Below are positions 1 to 10,189 of a stretch of 25,906 nucleotides of DNA, piece by piece; the stretch's first letter is position 1, and each line of letters opens with the position of its first letter. The notes below the pieces were generated by a model. It worked only from the letters and a program-made list of their open reading frames with translations, searched no databases and was not told where the DNA came from. The DNA comes from Silene noctiflora (lineage: Eukaryota; Streptophyta; Magnoliopsida; Caryophyllales; Caryophyllaceae), in contig VHZZ01000024.1 of assembly GCA_009801015.1 (NCBI GenBank), forward strand, positions 217,924 to 243,829. Direction: 5' to 3'. Position numbers and translations under genes: made by a program.

Positions 1-152
1 ACAAGCTTGTGACGGATACCTTTTTGTCTCACAAAATGTCCATGAGAGGAGAGAGGAAAGCACATGGGGGTGCCCCACCTTGTCCCCCTATTCGTTTTGT
101 GAGTGGCATTATCCGTTACAAGGATCCGACCCGTCACAAGCGAGACGCTTTG
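1..152. mobile_element. Mutator-type MITE copy 1, cut by the window edge
   Basis: The sequence starts inside the left terminal repeat (ttgtgacgg at 7-15). It ends with cccgtcacaag (130-140) followed by gagacgctttg (142-152). The interior matches the copy at 670-856 closely, sharing blocks such as catgagaggagag, ggggtgccccaccttatc/gtcccc and cctattcgttttgtgagtg. Aligned to that copy, its true left end lies about seven bases outside the window, so its target-site duplication cannot be checked. It is non-coding and was presumably moved by a transposase encoded elsewhere. Confidence 0.75.
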
Positions 153-160
153 TAACTAAT

Positions 161-660
161 AAGTGTATTAGTATTTGAAGCGTTGATTAATCTTACGTAA
201 AAATGTTGACTCTTTTCCATGAAGGATTTATTGTCCTTTTGTATAGTTGATAAGTGACAAGCTCTAACCTCCACATTCATGTCGGCCCTACGTTAGTATT
301 ACTATATTATCACAAGGACACAACTAGTTAGTAGCAAAATCTACTTTAGCTACGCTAACAACAGGACACAGAAGAGTAGTATATCGACAATGATAGGGCG
401 TCATCGAGTGGTATCGAGTCTTTCTACAATGGTACATTGATACCACCACTCGGCACTCGGCACTCACATGCTCTTATGTGAGTCTATCATTTTACTGAAA
501 CCCTATATTTTGTATGTGAGCAAGTACTACTGAGACTTGATGCTTTCCGGTGACAATATCTCGTTTTCCATATTATATAAGACGATAAATTAAGGGTACT
601 GATTAATCTAATGGGGAAACATACTTTGTTAAGGAATTTCATTGCACATGACTATACTAT
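161..660. other. Intergenic DNA, no gene seen
   Basis: No open frame of note. Small structures only: an 8-bp perfect hairpin (actcacat / atgtgagt at 462-483) and a duplicated cggcactcggcactc near 451-465. Confidence 0.5.
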
Positions 661-669
661 AAGTTCCTT

Positions 670-856
670 CAGCAATTCTCATTTGTGACGGAAGGTATCC
701 GTCACAAATAAGAAGACGGATACCATTTTGTGAGACAAAATGCCCATGAGAGGAGAGAAGAAAGCAAGTGGGGGGTGCCCCCACCTTATCCCCTATTCGT
801 TTTGTGAGTGACATTACCCGTCACAAGTACCGACCCGTCACAAGGGAGACGCTTTG
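670..856. mobile_element. Mutator-type MITE copy 2, complete, 9-bp target duplication
   Basis: The 187-bp element is flanked by an exact 9-bp direct repeat, aagttcctt, at 661-669 and 857-865. Nine bases is the target-duplication length of Mutator-like elements. The ends form imperfect inverted repeats: cagcaattctcatttgtgacgg on the left against the reverse complement of the right end, caaagcgtctcccttgtgacgg, sharing tctc and ttgtgacgg. Near the left end there is an extra inner palindrome (gtgacgg-aaggtat-ccgtcac, 685-704) that copy 1 lacks. It has no coding capacity, so it is a non-autonomous element. Confidence 0.85.
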
Positions 857-1022
857 AAGTTCCTTAGCTTGGTATAGTATACTTGTCCCATAGAATTATG
901 CCTACCCTAAATTAATCACAACTCCTACCTGTTAACACAACTTTTAATGAACATGGCCAGCACAACTTTTTGTGGAAAGGTTGATAGAATTTTGGGCTGC
1001 TAGGTCTAAGTTTGGATGATGA

Positions 1023-1101
1023 TACAACTATTTGGTGTCCAACCACGTCCAAATATACAGATTAATTAACATTACTAATGGTCCTACAACTATTTGGTGT
1101 C
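1023..1101 (+). repeat. 17-bp perfect direct repeat
   Basis: The 17-mer tacaactatttggtgtc occurs at 1023-1039 and again at 1085-1101, exactly 62 bases apart. The sequence between the copies is unrelated to the repeat. This is longer than expected by chance in a short stretch, but it is too short and isolated to assign an origin. Confidence 0.7.
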
Positions 1102-1134
1102 TTTTATTGACCACAGATTCAAGCAACCGTAACA

Positions 1135-1220
1135 CGCTTGTGACGATTCATACCCAATTTAAATAATGTTGAAAAGGAAAGGAGTTTGTAAGATATCACA
1201 ACCTTGCGACCGTCACAAGC
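1135..1220. mobile_element. Possible small relative of the gtgacgg MITE
   Basis: cgcttgtgacga (1135-1146) faces accgtcacaagc (1209-1220), giving the inverted arms gcttgtgacg / cgtcacaagc that also end the two larger MITEs upstream. The interior of about 60 bp is not like theirs. I could not find a 9-bp flanking duplication, so it may be a deleted or decayed copy. Confidence 0.45.
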
Positions 1221-3742
1221 AAGTCTTGTTGTTGAATGATTTATCTAATTTTTCTCGATAAATGTTACTCGTATTTAGGAAGCTAAGCTATAAAGGTCAC
1301 GGGCTGCTAGCAAAACAAAGATTTTTCAAAGGCTACTCAAATAGGGAGTATAGCTGAATGAATCAACACAACATATAGTTGGCATGTTACCTTTTTTCCG
1401 ACGCGGGGTCTTTAACCATTTGTTTCAATCTTTGAGTCGACTAATAAACTGTCACGCCCTCCTCGGCTACACCATCGTTGCACCGGTAACACGACCGATA
1501 CTGCCTAAAACACAATCACAACAGAGAATATAGTCAAACGTCTGTAGTTAAAACGCAGATTTAGAACAGATTTCTTTTAAGGGAGCACTAAAAAGGGTAA
1601 ACATATGATTGAGACGGAGAGAGTAACAATAAACCGGTAAGCATAATTGTCAATACAATAAGAAAGGCAAAGAGAATAGACATTTGTCTCATCATAACAT
1701 AAGCAATTTAGAGTAACAACAAATTAGCGAAACTTCTTTATGATCACAATTCACGGGTAAACAGGACACTATGTTCCAAAGGTTTCACACCTAACACCAA
1801 CTTGATTATGAATTACTTAATTAGATTATAGAAAATTATGCAAAAGCCGAAAATTAACGTCGGAATCAGCAGCTCTATATACAGTTCAATAGTATTACGG
1901 TCCATTTTATTATAGAAGTCGTTTTCAAAAATAAAAAAAATATAGCTGAAGTATTCAAATTAGCCTTCGATTTCAAACCTGTTGAAATATAATACTCTTT
2001 TGTCTAAAGCAATTCCATTGTCTCTTAAATGATAAAGGAATTTGTTTACATAAAAGGCATAATAAAAAGTTTCAACAATCATTTTTCTAAAGTTATTCCG
2101 CGGTCTCTTAAGGAGCAAAGATGAAATTCTTGATGAATAAAACAAAGTTTTGGTTCTGTTTAACTTTGTTAAAGTCGCAATCATCGACTTAATTATTAAC
2201 ATTACGAGTAATTTTAAAAGTCTTGATCTCTTTTACCCTGACTTTGAGGTATTGGGATAACATTGTCGTCGTTTTGTCCAAGGCATAAAGGTGGCTTGGG
2301 ATTTCGAAGCAAACAATACGAGAACAACAACATTACCCCTAGACCTCAATCACTCCCGCAAATAGCTAGGTAATGGGGGCTTGGATACATACAACCTTAT
2401 CGTTATATTAGCAACACAAAGAGTTGTCTCCGGATGACTCTCAAATAATTAGGGAGAAAAAAAAAATCAAGCAGCAAAACGTATAGCAATTACGTAGCCG
2501 TGTACATCAGAGATGTTCCCGGAAAAATTGCAAATAGTAGCTCTTCGTATCTAATATAACTTGGTTTAATGCCTCAACCACTTGGACATGCACCGACAAA
2601 GGAACTTGACATTATCCTAATTCAACGTGAGCATGACTAAGCATGACGCGATAATTACGAAATATAATTTATATCAAGGGAAAGGGACTAATTTTAGAAT
2701 ATTGCATTATTGATAGCACATTTTGAGCCCAGGTTGACTGCTGCCATGGTTTACTCAGCTAAACTCTTAACTATTCTAGAACTGTAACACGAGCTAAGGA
2801 GCAAAGTTACTCATCTCACCTCCTATTTCTTCGCCGTCATTATCAATATAATGTTCGACTCAATTTAAACGAAGAGTTCATCAGTAAACAGCCTAGACAG
2901 AGATACTAACGAACTACAGAAACTAATAATACTTCGTAATGATTAAGATTTAAAATGCAGTTCAAACTAAAACTCCGTATTTCATAAGAAAACAGTCGAC
3001 AAGAACAGGGTTACTAATGGACTAAAGAGACTAATAATGAGTTAAGATTTAAAATGCAGTTAAAATTAAATATGAGACCTTCATAAACTATGCTAATAAA
3101 ATGTAAGTAAGCAACATAAAATATCACTTTCAGGAATCGGTGGTAATCCCTACAAATGATTTAATGAGACAATGATCTAAGTTTAGGTAGAGAAAAGTTA
3201 CCATTTTTCAACAATATTGAATGTCCCTTTCCTTTTTGACCCAAAGTGAGAAACTTTTTCCCCCATAAAGCTTAGCAGAAAGGTTAACCAATCATGTCTC
3301 CACGTAGTCGACGTCAATTTGATAATCTGTGGCCAAATGAGGTTTAGTGAGATTAATAATACACCGAAAATCAAGCAAATCAACCCAAAGATCCGGAGCT
3401 TGTCTATTTGCATCATCAGATATCTTTTACGGCTATTTGATAGAGTACATAAATTCATAGTATCTCACAATTTGCACCAAGAAAGTTTGTAGAAAAACTA
3501 TCTTACAATCGAAAGTCGACACAGTTGTTAAACACTTAACCAGAGATGCACTTCAGTGTTCATAGCATTTCATGCAAAGTGTAATGAATAAGCCTAGGCA
3601 GAAAAGACTTAAAACTGACAGATTGAGTTATACAAGGCATCGAGCAGAGGAATACTATAGTATCTTCTATATCAATCATCTCCTTCAAAGCCTCAACCTT
3701 ATCTTCAACAATCATTTGTCACTAATTCATAAAATAATACGA

Positions 3743-3820
3743 ATACATGTATTCCACTGTTCACTCGGCGCCTAGTGACAAGCAATAGAGATACATGTAT
3801 TCCACTGTTCACTCGGCGCC
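3743..3820 (+). repeat. 30-bp perfect repeat, period 48 bp
   Basis: The same 30 bases, starting atacatgtattccactgttc and ending actcggcgcc, occur at 3743-3772 and 3791-3820. An 18-bp unrelated spacer lies between them. The repeat is identical in both copies while the surroundings look old, which suggests a recent local duplication or conversion. No gene is recognised around it. Confidence 0.85.
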
Positions 3821-3960
3821 ACAGTTGTACTAGTGTTTTTAGAGTTCCGTATAAAGAGGGGAAATCATTCAACAAGACGAGCTATAGTGATCATTTCCCA
3901 GACTTGAGGGCAAGCGGACCTACGATGCTCGATGCGATCTTGAAATACGGTAAAGAATAG

Positions 3961-4870
3961 ACTATATCATTGCAATTTAAGTTTGAACTATGATATAATG
4001 CTTACAGACCCGTATAATGAGAGCAATTCATAATACGTACAGTAATATAACGGTAAACTTGGATTTAGCAAAGAAGAAGTTGACACAGGAGACAAGGTAA
4101 ACCAAATCACATGGAGTTGGACAACTAAGTGATATGAATATCTAATTATCTTACCCACTATGACATCCTATCTAATTATAATACAATCCTCCTCCCCTTT
4201 TTTTGTTTTGGTAAAATGTCCAGATCTTGTTGTCTTACAGATATCTCAGATGTATACAAGTAGAACGTACAAGAACTATCTCCAAATAAAACGGAACATC
4301 TTCAGAAGATTGACACCAACTTAAGAAACATACACATGTAGATGTCCTGAACATAAGAAAATTCTTCTGTTGCAAAAAAAGTGTCAAGTAAAGTATTCCG
4401 AGTCATTATTGGTGGTCATCAAGTGCCGGAAAACAAGCAAACATGAAATCAAAAATCAAGTGACCATCACAGCAGAAAGCAATCTGAAATTTGACGAGTC
4501 GTTTCTATCTAGGAAAACAAGAAGCTTAATTTGCAAATTATTCTTACAGAAGTCTATGATGATGCTCACATTTGAGAACGGTGTTTATATTTGAGATTTT
4601 CAAGGGGACAGTAAACATATGCAGGTGTATTATCCTCCCAATTATCATAACTAGCCCGAAAAGGGTACAATATCAAGTCAACATTACGTTAATCTTTAAT
4701 AATGACATCGCTTATTTGAACAGTAAAATGAAAGATGGACATACCGAGAAATTCTCCTGTCTCAATTTTGCTAGTCTGCGATGTTACAAGAAACCTCTAC
4801 TATTTCAATGTGACCGAGTGTATTGAATAAATTTGATGAGTTTTGTCCTGTCCCTGCAATCTTCTTCCTT
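3961..4870. other. Non-coding stretch, possibly 3' region of a minus-strand transcript
   Basis: No supported open frame on either strand. If the coding-like exon ending at 4875 on the minus strand is real, this stretch would hold its 3' untranslated region. I see nothing else in it. Confidence 0.35.
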
Positions 4871-4874
4871 TCTT

Positions 4875-4944
4875 TCACTTCACCTGAGATTCAGAGTCAG
4901 CAGGTGAATCATACTTGTCAAGGAACAAACCCGCGCTACTCAAC
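4875..4944 (-). CDS. Possible terminal coding exon, minus strand, unknown protein
   Basis: Read on the minus strand, a pyrimidine-poor but acceptable acceptor (aaattttaacag) is followed by one base and 22 sense codons ending in TGA: LSSAGLFLDKYD, then SPADSESQVK. The acidic, serine-rich end and balanced codon use look like a C-terminal tail. Upstream exons are uncertain, so phase and identity are not established. Chance cannot be excluded for so short a frame. Confidence 0.25.
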
Positions 4945-5639
4945 CTGTTAAAATTTGTAGTAACCTGAATTACAGCACCTAAGGCGGCTTCTCAACCCCT
5001 TTTTAAGGAGCATAGCTTAATTGTTGCCTGAAGTGGGCGCACAAACACAAGATCATCGCCAAGTTAACAGACAGTGCCCAAGCTGCAAATCTGCCATCAT
5101 GACTCAAATCTTGATTATTTTACCACTTTTCGACCCACATGTAGACAGAGGGAGGATACAAAGGACACAAACTGATTCAGAGGACACAAGACAACAATGT
5201 TCTCACGTCTCTGTGAAGCCAATCCTCGCTTATACAACACCGTGACCATCTCTTTTACATCAATATGTTGATCTGGATATGGCCAATCACAAGTAAGTAT
5301 GTACCTCAAAAGTTGCAATAAAATGAGTTATCCACATATTCCACATCCTTACTTTCCTGAAGCTTAGAAAAGAAGTTGCCAAGCTAGGAATTCCCACTAT
5401 CACTCCTAAAAACTTCTCTTAGTCCAGAGCTACAAATCTACAAAAACAGCACAAAGATTAAGATTCTTACTGTAGAAATCATCCAAGACTCACATAGCCA
5501 CAGAAAAAATCCAACAAATACAGTACAAGAGCAGTTAAATGTGTGTTGGTCCATGCAATAAATATGAAAGATACTCATCATAACCAAAATAAAAATGCTC
5601 ATTATACTCATTAAGACACAGGCACCCGAGATTGGTCCA

Positions 5640-6420
5640 AGAATACCAAAATTGAAGGTTATAATTCATGCCCAAGACACTTTCACAGGTCACTGTGGCG
5701 GAATCATGTGAAAATTCTCAGATGAGCTCTTAATGGAATACAATGGTTGTAGTCATGTTAAATGGTCTCCTATCAAACAATAAAGATGTATTACTAACCA
5801 TTTTGGTCACGTGGATTACAAACATTGTTAAACTATTAAACCATGAATAAATGTAGCACAAAAGTCATCCTAGGTTGTCTATAAGTTTGCAACACAGTCG
5901 TCCAAGTAAGTCCCATGATACCAAAATTAATGGGTTATAATTCGCGCCAAAGACCCCTTCTTTGGTCACTACGGCAGAATCACTTGAAAATTATTGGACG
6001 AGTTCTTAGAGATGTAGACAGGTTGTGAAGAGGACATAGTCTATCTTGGCATTTACTTCAAATCTATATAACTATATACTAGACGCTCTATTAGCGTGCA
6101 TCATGGATTGGGTGTTACTTATCGAATTAGGCAACCATGAGTAAAGCAACAAAGTAGTGCATCTATCCATTCTTGATATTCCCTTTAGTAAGGGAGCTAG
6201 ATTAAAACACTCTTCAATAGTTACCTGGGCATCTATGTGGCACAAAAGTAATCTATGGGTGTCTATGAGTTTGTGTTGAAATACCCAACTCATTCTAACA
6301 ATGTTGCGACCCCTTAATGCTGCAATTAAAGGTTAATTCATATTAAGAGACCATCTCGGGTAAGTGTGACGGAATCACTTGAAAATAGTTGGGCGAGTCC
6401 TAGGTAGCGTTTACTGGTTC
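5640..6420. repeat. Diverged repeat units
   Basis: Related blocks recur at about 5640-5740, 5918-6020 and 6310-6405. Shared features are ggttataattc followed by cggaatcacttgaaaat and then a gagct/gagtc-type end. A second shared block (gtagcacaaaagtcatc... and gtggcacaaaagtaatc...) sits near 5857 and 6237. Divergence is high and spacing uneven (about 277 and 385 bp), so this is an old, decayed local duplication. No coding function is visible. Confidence 0.55.
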
Positions 6421-7164
6421 TGGTGACAGTAATGACAAATGTTGCAAAGGGATACAGAATTCCTTGATTTGCAGCAACTACATAATATAAATTTCGAAAC
6501 ATGTCTCAGGAACCCAAGGTTATGAAATTACGTTCGAGAAAACACTTATTCAGCTAATTATTGCAGGTTTTCTTAGCTCTAAAGGCACATATAGTTTCCT
6601 CTGCGACCAAATTTTTTTTCCAGCCCCTAAATCAAGAAACGAGTTTGTGCAGCATGGAATTAGCCCCAAGTCAGAAGTTAACAAAACGCACAAGAGACTG
6701 ATAGAACAAGGTGTAATATGTGAAACACAAAAGACGGAGGACACAGAAAAGGGCATCTCAAACATAAAGGAACAGTGGACACAATCTGGTCGAGAATTTA
6801 CTGTATCTGTATCGCGGTGACATTCACAAACTAGTTGATTGAAGTCAGTAAAATCATGTACTATTAAATTCTTTAAGGCTTTAAGCTACAACATCAATAT
6901 CACTTTCAATGAACCGATACAAGAACGCCAAACAATGCAAAGATAGCACCTGTATGAATCTTAAATCGGCTTGGAACAGGTAAGCAACTTGCTTAAACCT
7001 AAAAAGGAACGAACTCCATCCAACAATCAAACCACACGCTCCTACCACAGGGGGAAAAGGTCCACATTTGCACAAATGCTCGGAAACTAAACAAAGTGAC
7101 ACTCAAAAAATCGGACATAATTACAATCCGATATCAATCAAAACACTCGAAAATCACACACCTT
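6421..7164. other. No recognisable gene
   Basis: Open frames of about 70 codons exist on the minus strand (6550-6765 and 6881-7102) but resemble no family I know. If the minus-strand unit is real, this stretch would be exons or introns of it. I see no repeat or RNA gene here. Confidence 0.4.
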
Positions 7165-7173
7165 GTATAAATG

Positions 7174-7946
7174 GGGAAAGTAGCAAATTGCCCCCAAACG
7201 TTTTGGGGTATGTGCAATTTGGCCCCAAACGTTTTAATATGTGCAATATACCTCCAAACGTCTGAGACTATGAGCAAATCGACCCGATTTTAAAATTCCG
7301 GCAATTTTGTATCTTCTACCACCCACACAGCCACCCTCAAACACAATCATACACCCCCAAATTAATCCCGTCCCAACTTTCTTTTCCCCATTTAAATCCA
7401 ATACATAATCCATAGGAGAGCTGTCATAATCTATCATTACTTGTATACTTTAATGCCATTAGTCGAAAACATTAGCCAAATAATGTCATGTTTGCTCAGG
7501 GTGGGAATGTGGTGTAAACAAGCAACAAGATGGAAACAATACTGAAATATACTTGAATGCCATTAGTCGTAAACATTAGCACCCAAAAATACAGACCCCA
7601 AGTAGAGAAAGAGTATGAAACAACCGTCAACTGATCTCGTGGTTACAATTTAGGACCATCAACAAAAGAAATTTCTTCTGTCAAGGATAGTCGGTTTGCT
7701 GGATCGTTAAGTGGGTAAAAGATACCTTGATTTAAATGGGAAGAAAAAGTAGGGGTCGGAGTTAGGAGGGTAGAATTGTGTTTGATGGTGGTTGGGTGGG
7801 TGGTAGTAGATGCAAAGTTGCCGGAATTTTAAAATGGCTAAATTGCACGTTATCTCAAACATTTAGAGGTATATTGCACTTATTAAAACGTTTGGGGCCA
7901 AATTGCACATACCCAAAACGTTTGGGGGCAATTTGCTACTTTCCCC
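7174..7946. mobile_element. Mutator-type element with long terminal inverted repeats
   Basis: A 773-bp element bounded by an exact 9-bp duplication, tgtataaat, at 7165-7173 and 7947-7955. Its ends are inverted repeats of about 220 bp (7174 to about 7400, and about 7727 to 7946). Both begin ggggaaagtagcaaattgcc, and the homology continues, with mismatches, through a run of cccaaacgttt motifs to a shared atttaaatc. The loop of about 325 bp holds no transposase. It contains a direct repeat, aatgccattagtcg-aaacattag, at about 7453 and 7558. Long TIRs plus a 9-bp duplication are typical of non-autonomous Mutator-like elements. Confidence 0.9.
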
Positions 7947-8362
7947 TGTATAAATGACAACTCCGAGAGTAAGTGCAAATCCTCAAATTCCAAAATAGCT
8001 CATTTAAATCGATTCAATAACATCTATAACAAAGTCATAAAGACCAGAAACCTAGAAAATTGGCTAAACTTTCGTCTAATCACTAGGTTGAAGAAACAAA
8101 ATTCAATTTCGGAAACATCGTAATCATAACAATCAATCAATCAATCAACATAAAACCAGAAAGCTAGCATAATAATTGACTGCTACATTGTAACTGCATT
8201 CAGCCAATATAACAATTCGGTAAGAACTATTACTGCAAATTTAATTTATGCGCGAATGGTAAAAAAAATCGCAACGATTTCGACTGAAACCCTAGATAAT
8301 ACGAGTAGAAATTTAGAAATAAAACATAAATTAAACGGGAAAAAATAAGGGCGAGATAATAC

Positions 8363-8431
8363 CAGGTGGTGGCGTTGCTCAATTGACAGTGTTAGGGGCG
8401 TTGTTACGGAAACTGATGAGGGTAACCACAT
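8363..8431 (-). CDS. Possible first coding exon of the minus-strand candidate
   Basis: On the minus strand an ATG opens 23 codons (MWLPSSVSVTTPLTLSIEQR, then HHL). They end exactly at a plausible donor, CTG|GTATTATC. The protein is not recognised, and the segment could equally be untranslated leader. Support comes from the E2F site immediately upstream and the open frame meeting the donor in phase 0. Confidence 0.25.
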
Positions 8432-8439
8432 TTCCCGCC
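8431..8439. promoter_or_regulatory. Canonical E2F site (TTTCCCGCC)
   Basis: The nine bases TTTCCCGCC match the consensus bound by plant E2F/DP factors, which drive S-phase genes. The site overlaps the start of the proposed minus-strand leader, so it is close to where the promoter should be. A nearby aaaccctag (8287-8295) is one telo-box-like unit. The match is sequence only; one short site may occur by chance. Confidence 0.4.
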
Positions 8440-8559
8440 ACAGCTTTCTTGGTTCATTGGTTAATTCATCGACTATACAACCAGTTGTACCAGTTGTACG
8501 GTGTAGAATCTGAACTTTGTAATAAAGTATCCGAGCTTTATGTTAAAGAATATAAGCTT

Positions 8560-9040
8560 TATTAGAAATTATGTGATCTCATCCATTTACACATTAAAAA
8601 TATGAACTTTGCATTAGCTCAGAAAAAATACATATAAGCTCGAATTCTTATACCTTGGTTATGCAATGCTTATATACAACTGGATGTATAATCCTATTTG
8701 TGTTCATTGGTCGAGACTCGGAAGTAAAACTCGCTCTCATTTACACTGGTTACGACTTACGACTTACGACTTATGAGTTATGACTAGGCTCGGCAAAAAT
8801 GGCCAGACCGAGAGACTCGACCTGGCCCCTAAATTGACGACCTGAAATTATCCAAATTGAGTTAACATGAATAAATTCGAGACAATCTGAATATTTATTC
8901 TCTCAAATTAACAATTATTTTTAGATAGGGTTATAATAATAAATTCAAAATTACTCAATCTTTCGAATTTATGTAAACTCGAAATTGACTCGGACCGAAC
9001 TAACCCCACCCGAAATCGACCCAATGACCCATTTGCCTAA
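8560..9040. other. AT-rich intergenic DNA with a decayed GACCCGAA tract
   Basis: It includes three tandem tacgactt units (about 8752-8773). From about 8786 a stretch opens with taggctcggcaaaaatggcc and closes near 9040 with gacccatttgccta. Those ends resemble the CCTGGCAAA-type termini of plant hAT elements and the interior has cccgaaatcgaccc. No clear 8-bp flanking duplication was found, so it is a probable decayed relative of the element at 21912-22337. Confidence 0.35.
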
Positions 9041-9238
9041 TTTAGTTACTACAGAGGTAGTTGCCTATTTAAAACATTGGTCGAGTGTAAAACTGTTGAG
9101 TAAATACCCTTGCAAACAATAAAAAAACGGGTAAAAGAAATGATTTGAATAAAGTGAACTAGTTAATTTTGTTACTAAGTTTTGAGTTTTGACAAGGTTA
9201 AAGTCGTAGATGTGTCCCGTTGTCCGAATTCTGAATTA

Positions 9239-9267
9239 GTTTTTTTTGTTTAGCGAACAAAAAAAAC
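9239..9267. repeat. 12-bp perfect inverted repeat
   Basis: gttttttttgtt (9239-9250) and aacaaaaaaaac (9256-9267) are perfect reverse complements around a 5-base loop, tagcg. The arms are low complexity. The location is intergenic, so a function such as a transcript end is only conceivable. Confidence 0.5.
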
Positions 9268-9544
9268 AAATTGATTGAAATGAAAAATGAATAGATATCG
9301 AGAGATTATGTAACATCTGTATGTTGGGGATAAAATCGCTTTATAAAACCGTAAGTTTCAGATAAAACTGGCCTTTATGTAAGTGAGTGACTTTGTCATT
9401 GTCAAATTAGGTAAGTTAACATAGTTTACATGGTTAAAATCGGTATAAATAATTGAAGATAATCCATAAATGTTTTTATTTCAATTTGCAACATTATAAA
9501 AATGTTTGTTTATGTTTGTCTTCACACCAAATATGTCAACCTAA

Positions 9545-9637
9545 AAATGTTGAAACCAAGATTTCAACAAAATGTAAACTCTTTCCACGATTTGCATGTA
9601 CTTCTAAAACAAATGTTGAAACCAAAATTTCAGCAAA
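9545..9637 (+). repeat. Two copies of a self-complementary 26-bp unit
   Basis: aatgttgaaaccaagatttc (continuing aacaaa) at about 9546-9571 recurs at about 9612-9637 as aatgttgaaaccaaaatttc (continuing agcaaa). Each unit can fold on itself: tgttgaaa pairs with tttcaaca in the first copy, and the second has one mismatch. Origin unknown. Confidence 0.6.
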
Positions 9638-9689
9638 CTATAAATCGAAATTACTTTACTACAAAGTAATTTTAATTCGTACCTTTTAA

Positions 9690-10050
9690 CATTTCGGAAT
9701 ATGGTCGACAATGTGTTATATATCGCATGTGTGCAAAGTCTCGGACACTCTAAAACGAAATCTTTTAGTGCATTTTATTCAATTTTTATACCGTAATCAA
9801 TTTATAATCTTTTCATAATAACTAGTACAGATCTCGTGTCATTGCGCGGTATATAGAGTTTTTATTTTTTTAGTGTATTAAATTTGCACACCATAAATAT
9901 TTAATATTTCTCTCTTTTGTATTTTGATATGAAACAAAAATTTGAAATGGAAAACTAATCAAAGAGAATTAAGTTAAGGTGTGATTTTTTTTTTAAATAA
10001 TTTTTTTTGTCACGAAACTAATAGTAAATACTAAATATGTGTCAAATTAT
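9690..10050. other. AT-rich intergenic DNA
   Basis: Homopolymer-rich sequence with no open frame or repeat of note before the tandem array. Confidence 0.5.
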
Positions 10051-10057
10051 TATCTAG

Positions 10058-10185
10058 AGTAATATATTATTGCATTATTAAAAATTTAGCAACATCTACA
10101 GTAATATATTATTGCATTATTCAAAAATTTAGCAACATCTATAGTAATATATTATTGCATTATTCAAAAAATTAGCAACTTATAG
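10058..10185 (+). repeat. Tandem array, three copies of a 42-43 bp unit
   Basis: The block agtaatatattattgcatta, followed by a ttcaaaaatttagcaacatct-like part, begins at 10058, 10100 and 10143. Spacings are 42 and 43 bp. The copies are nearly identical except for a one-base indel and single changes, so this is a small minisatellite. Confidence 0.85.
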
Positions 10186-10189
10186 TTTA

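Larger units (their letters stand above)
866..3180. other. Long intergenic stretch without recognisable genes
   Basis: AT-rich DNA with no open frame that resembles a known protein. An 80-codon minus-strand frame (1960-2202) has a low-complexity composition and no recognised motif. Visible structures are a 17-bp direct repeat at 1023-1039 and 1085-1101, and a short gtgacg-type inverted repeat at 1135-1220. Confidence 0.5.
4875..8440 (-). other. Candidate minus-strand gene of unrecognised product (fragments only)
   Basis: Several pieces read like exons on the minus strand but I cannot join them confidently. At the 5' end, an ATG at 8431 opens 23 codons down to 8363, where CTG is followed by a GTATTA donor; a canonical E2F site overlaps the start. 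A frame at 5318-5115 contains CDWPYPDQHIDVKEMV, a composition unlike random AT-rich DNA. At the 3' end, a consensus acceptor (ttttaacag) precedes the last frame at 4944-4875. The 773-bp Mutator-type element at 7174-7946 would lie in an intron. I do not recognise the protein, and the locus could be a pseudogene or a non-coding transcript. Confidence 0.25.

Noticed and set aside
1960-2202. 80-codon minus-strand open frame
   Set aside because: Low-complexity composition, no recognised motif, no splice or promoter context; consistent with chance in AT-rich DNA.
3198-3458. 86-codon minus-strand frame with a hydrophobic stretch
   Set aside because: Looks like a membrane segment, but another frame of the same DNA is also open (containing APDLWVDLLDF), so neither reading is convincing without transcripts.
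3560-3715. 51-codon minus-strand frame starting MIVEDKVEALKEMIDIED
   Set aside because: Coding-like start but short, unrecognised and partly repeat-adjacent; not enough to call.
6550-6765. Open frames on both strands of the same segment
   Set aside because: Plus- and minus-strand readings are equally plausible and neither matches a known family.
10058-10185. Possible CRISPR-like array
   Set aside because: Direct tandem copies without unique spacers in a plant nuclear sequence; a simple minisatellite.
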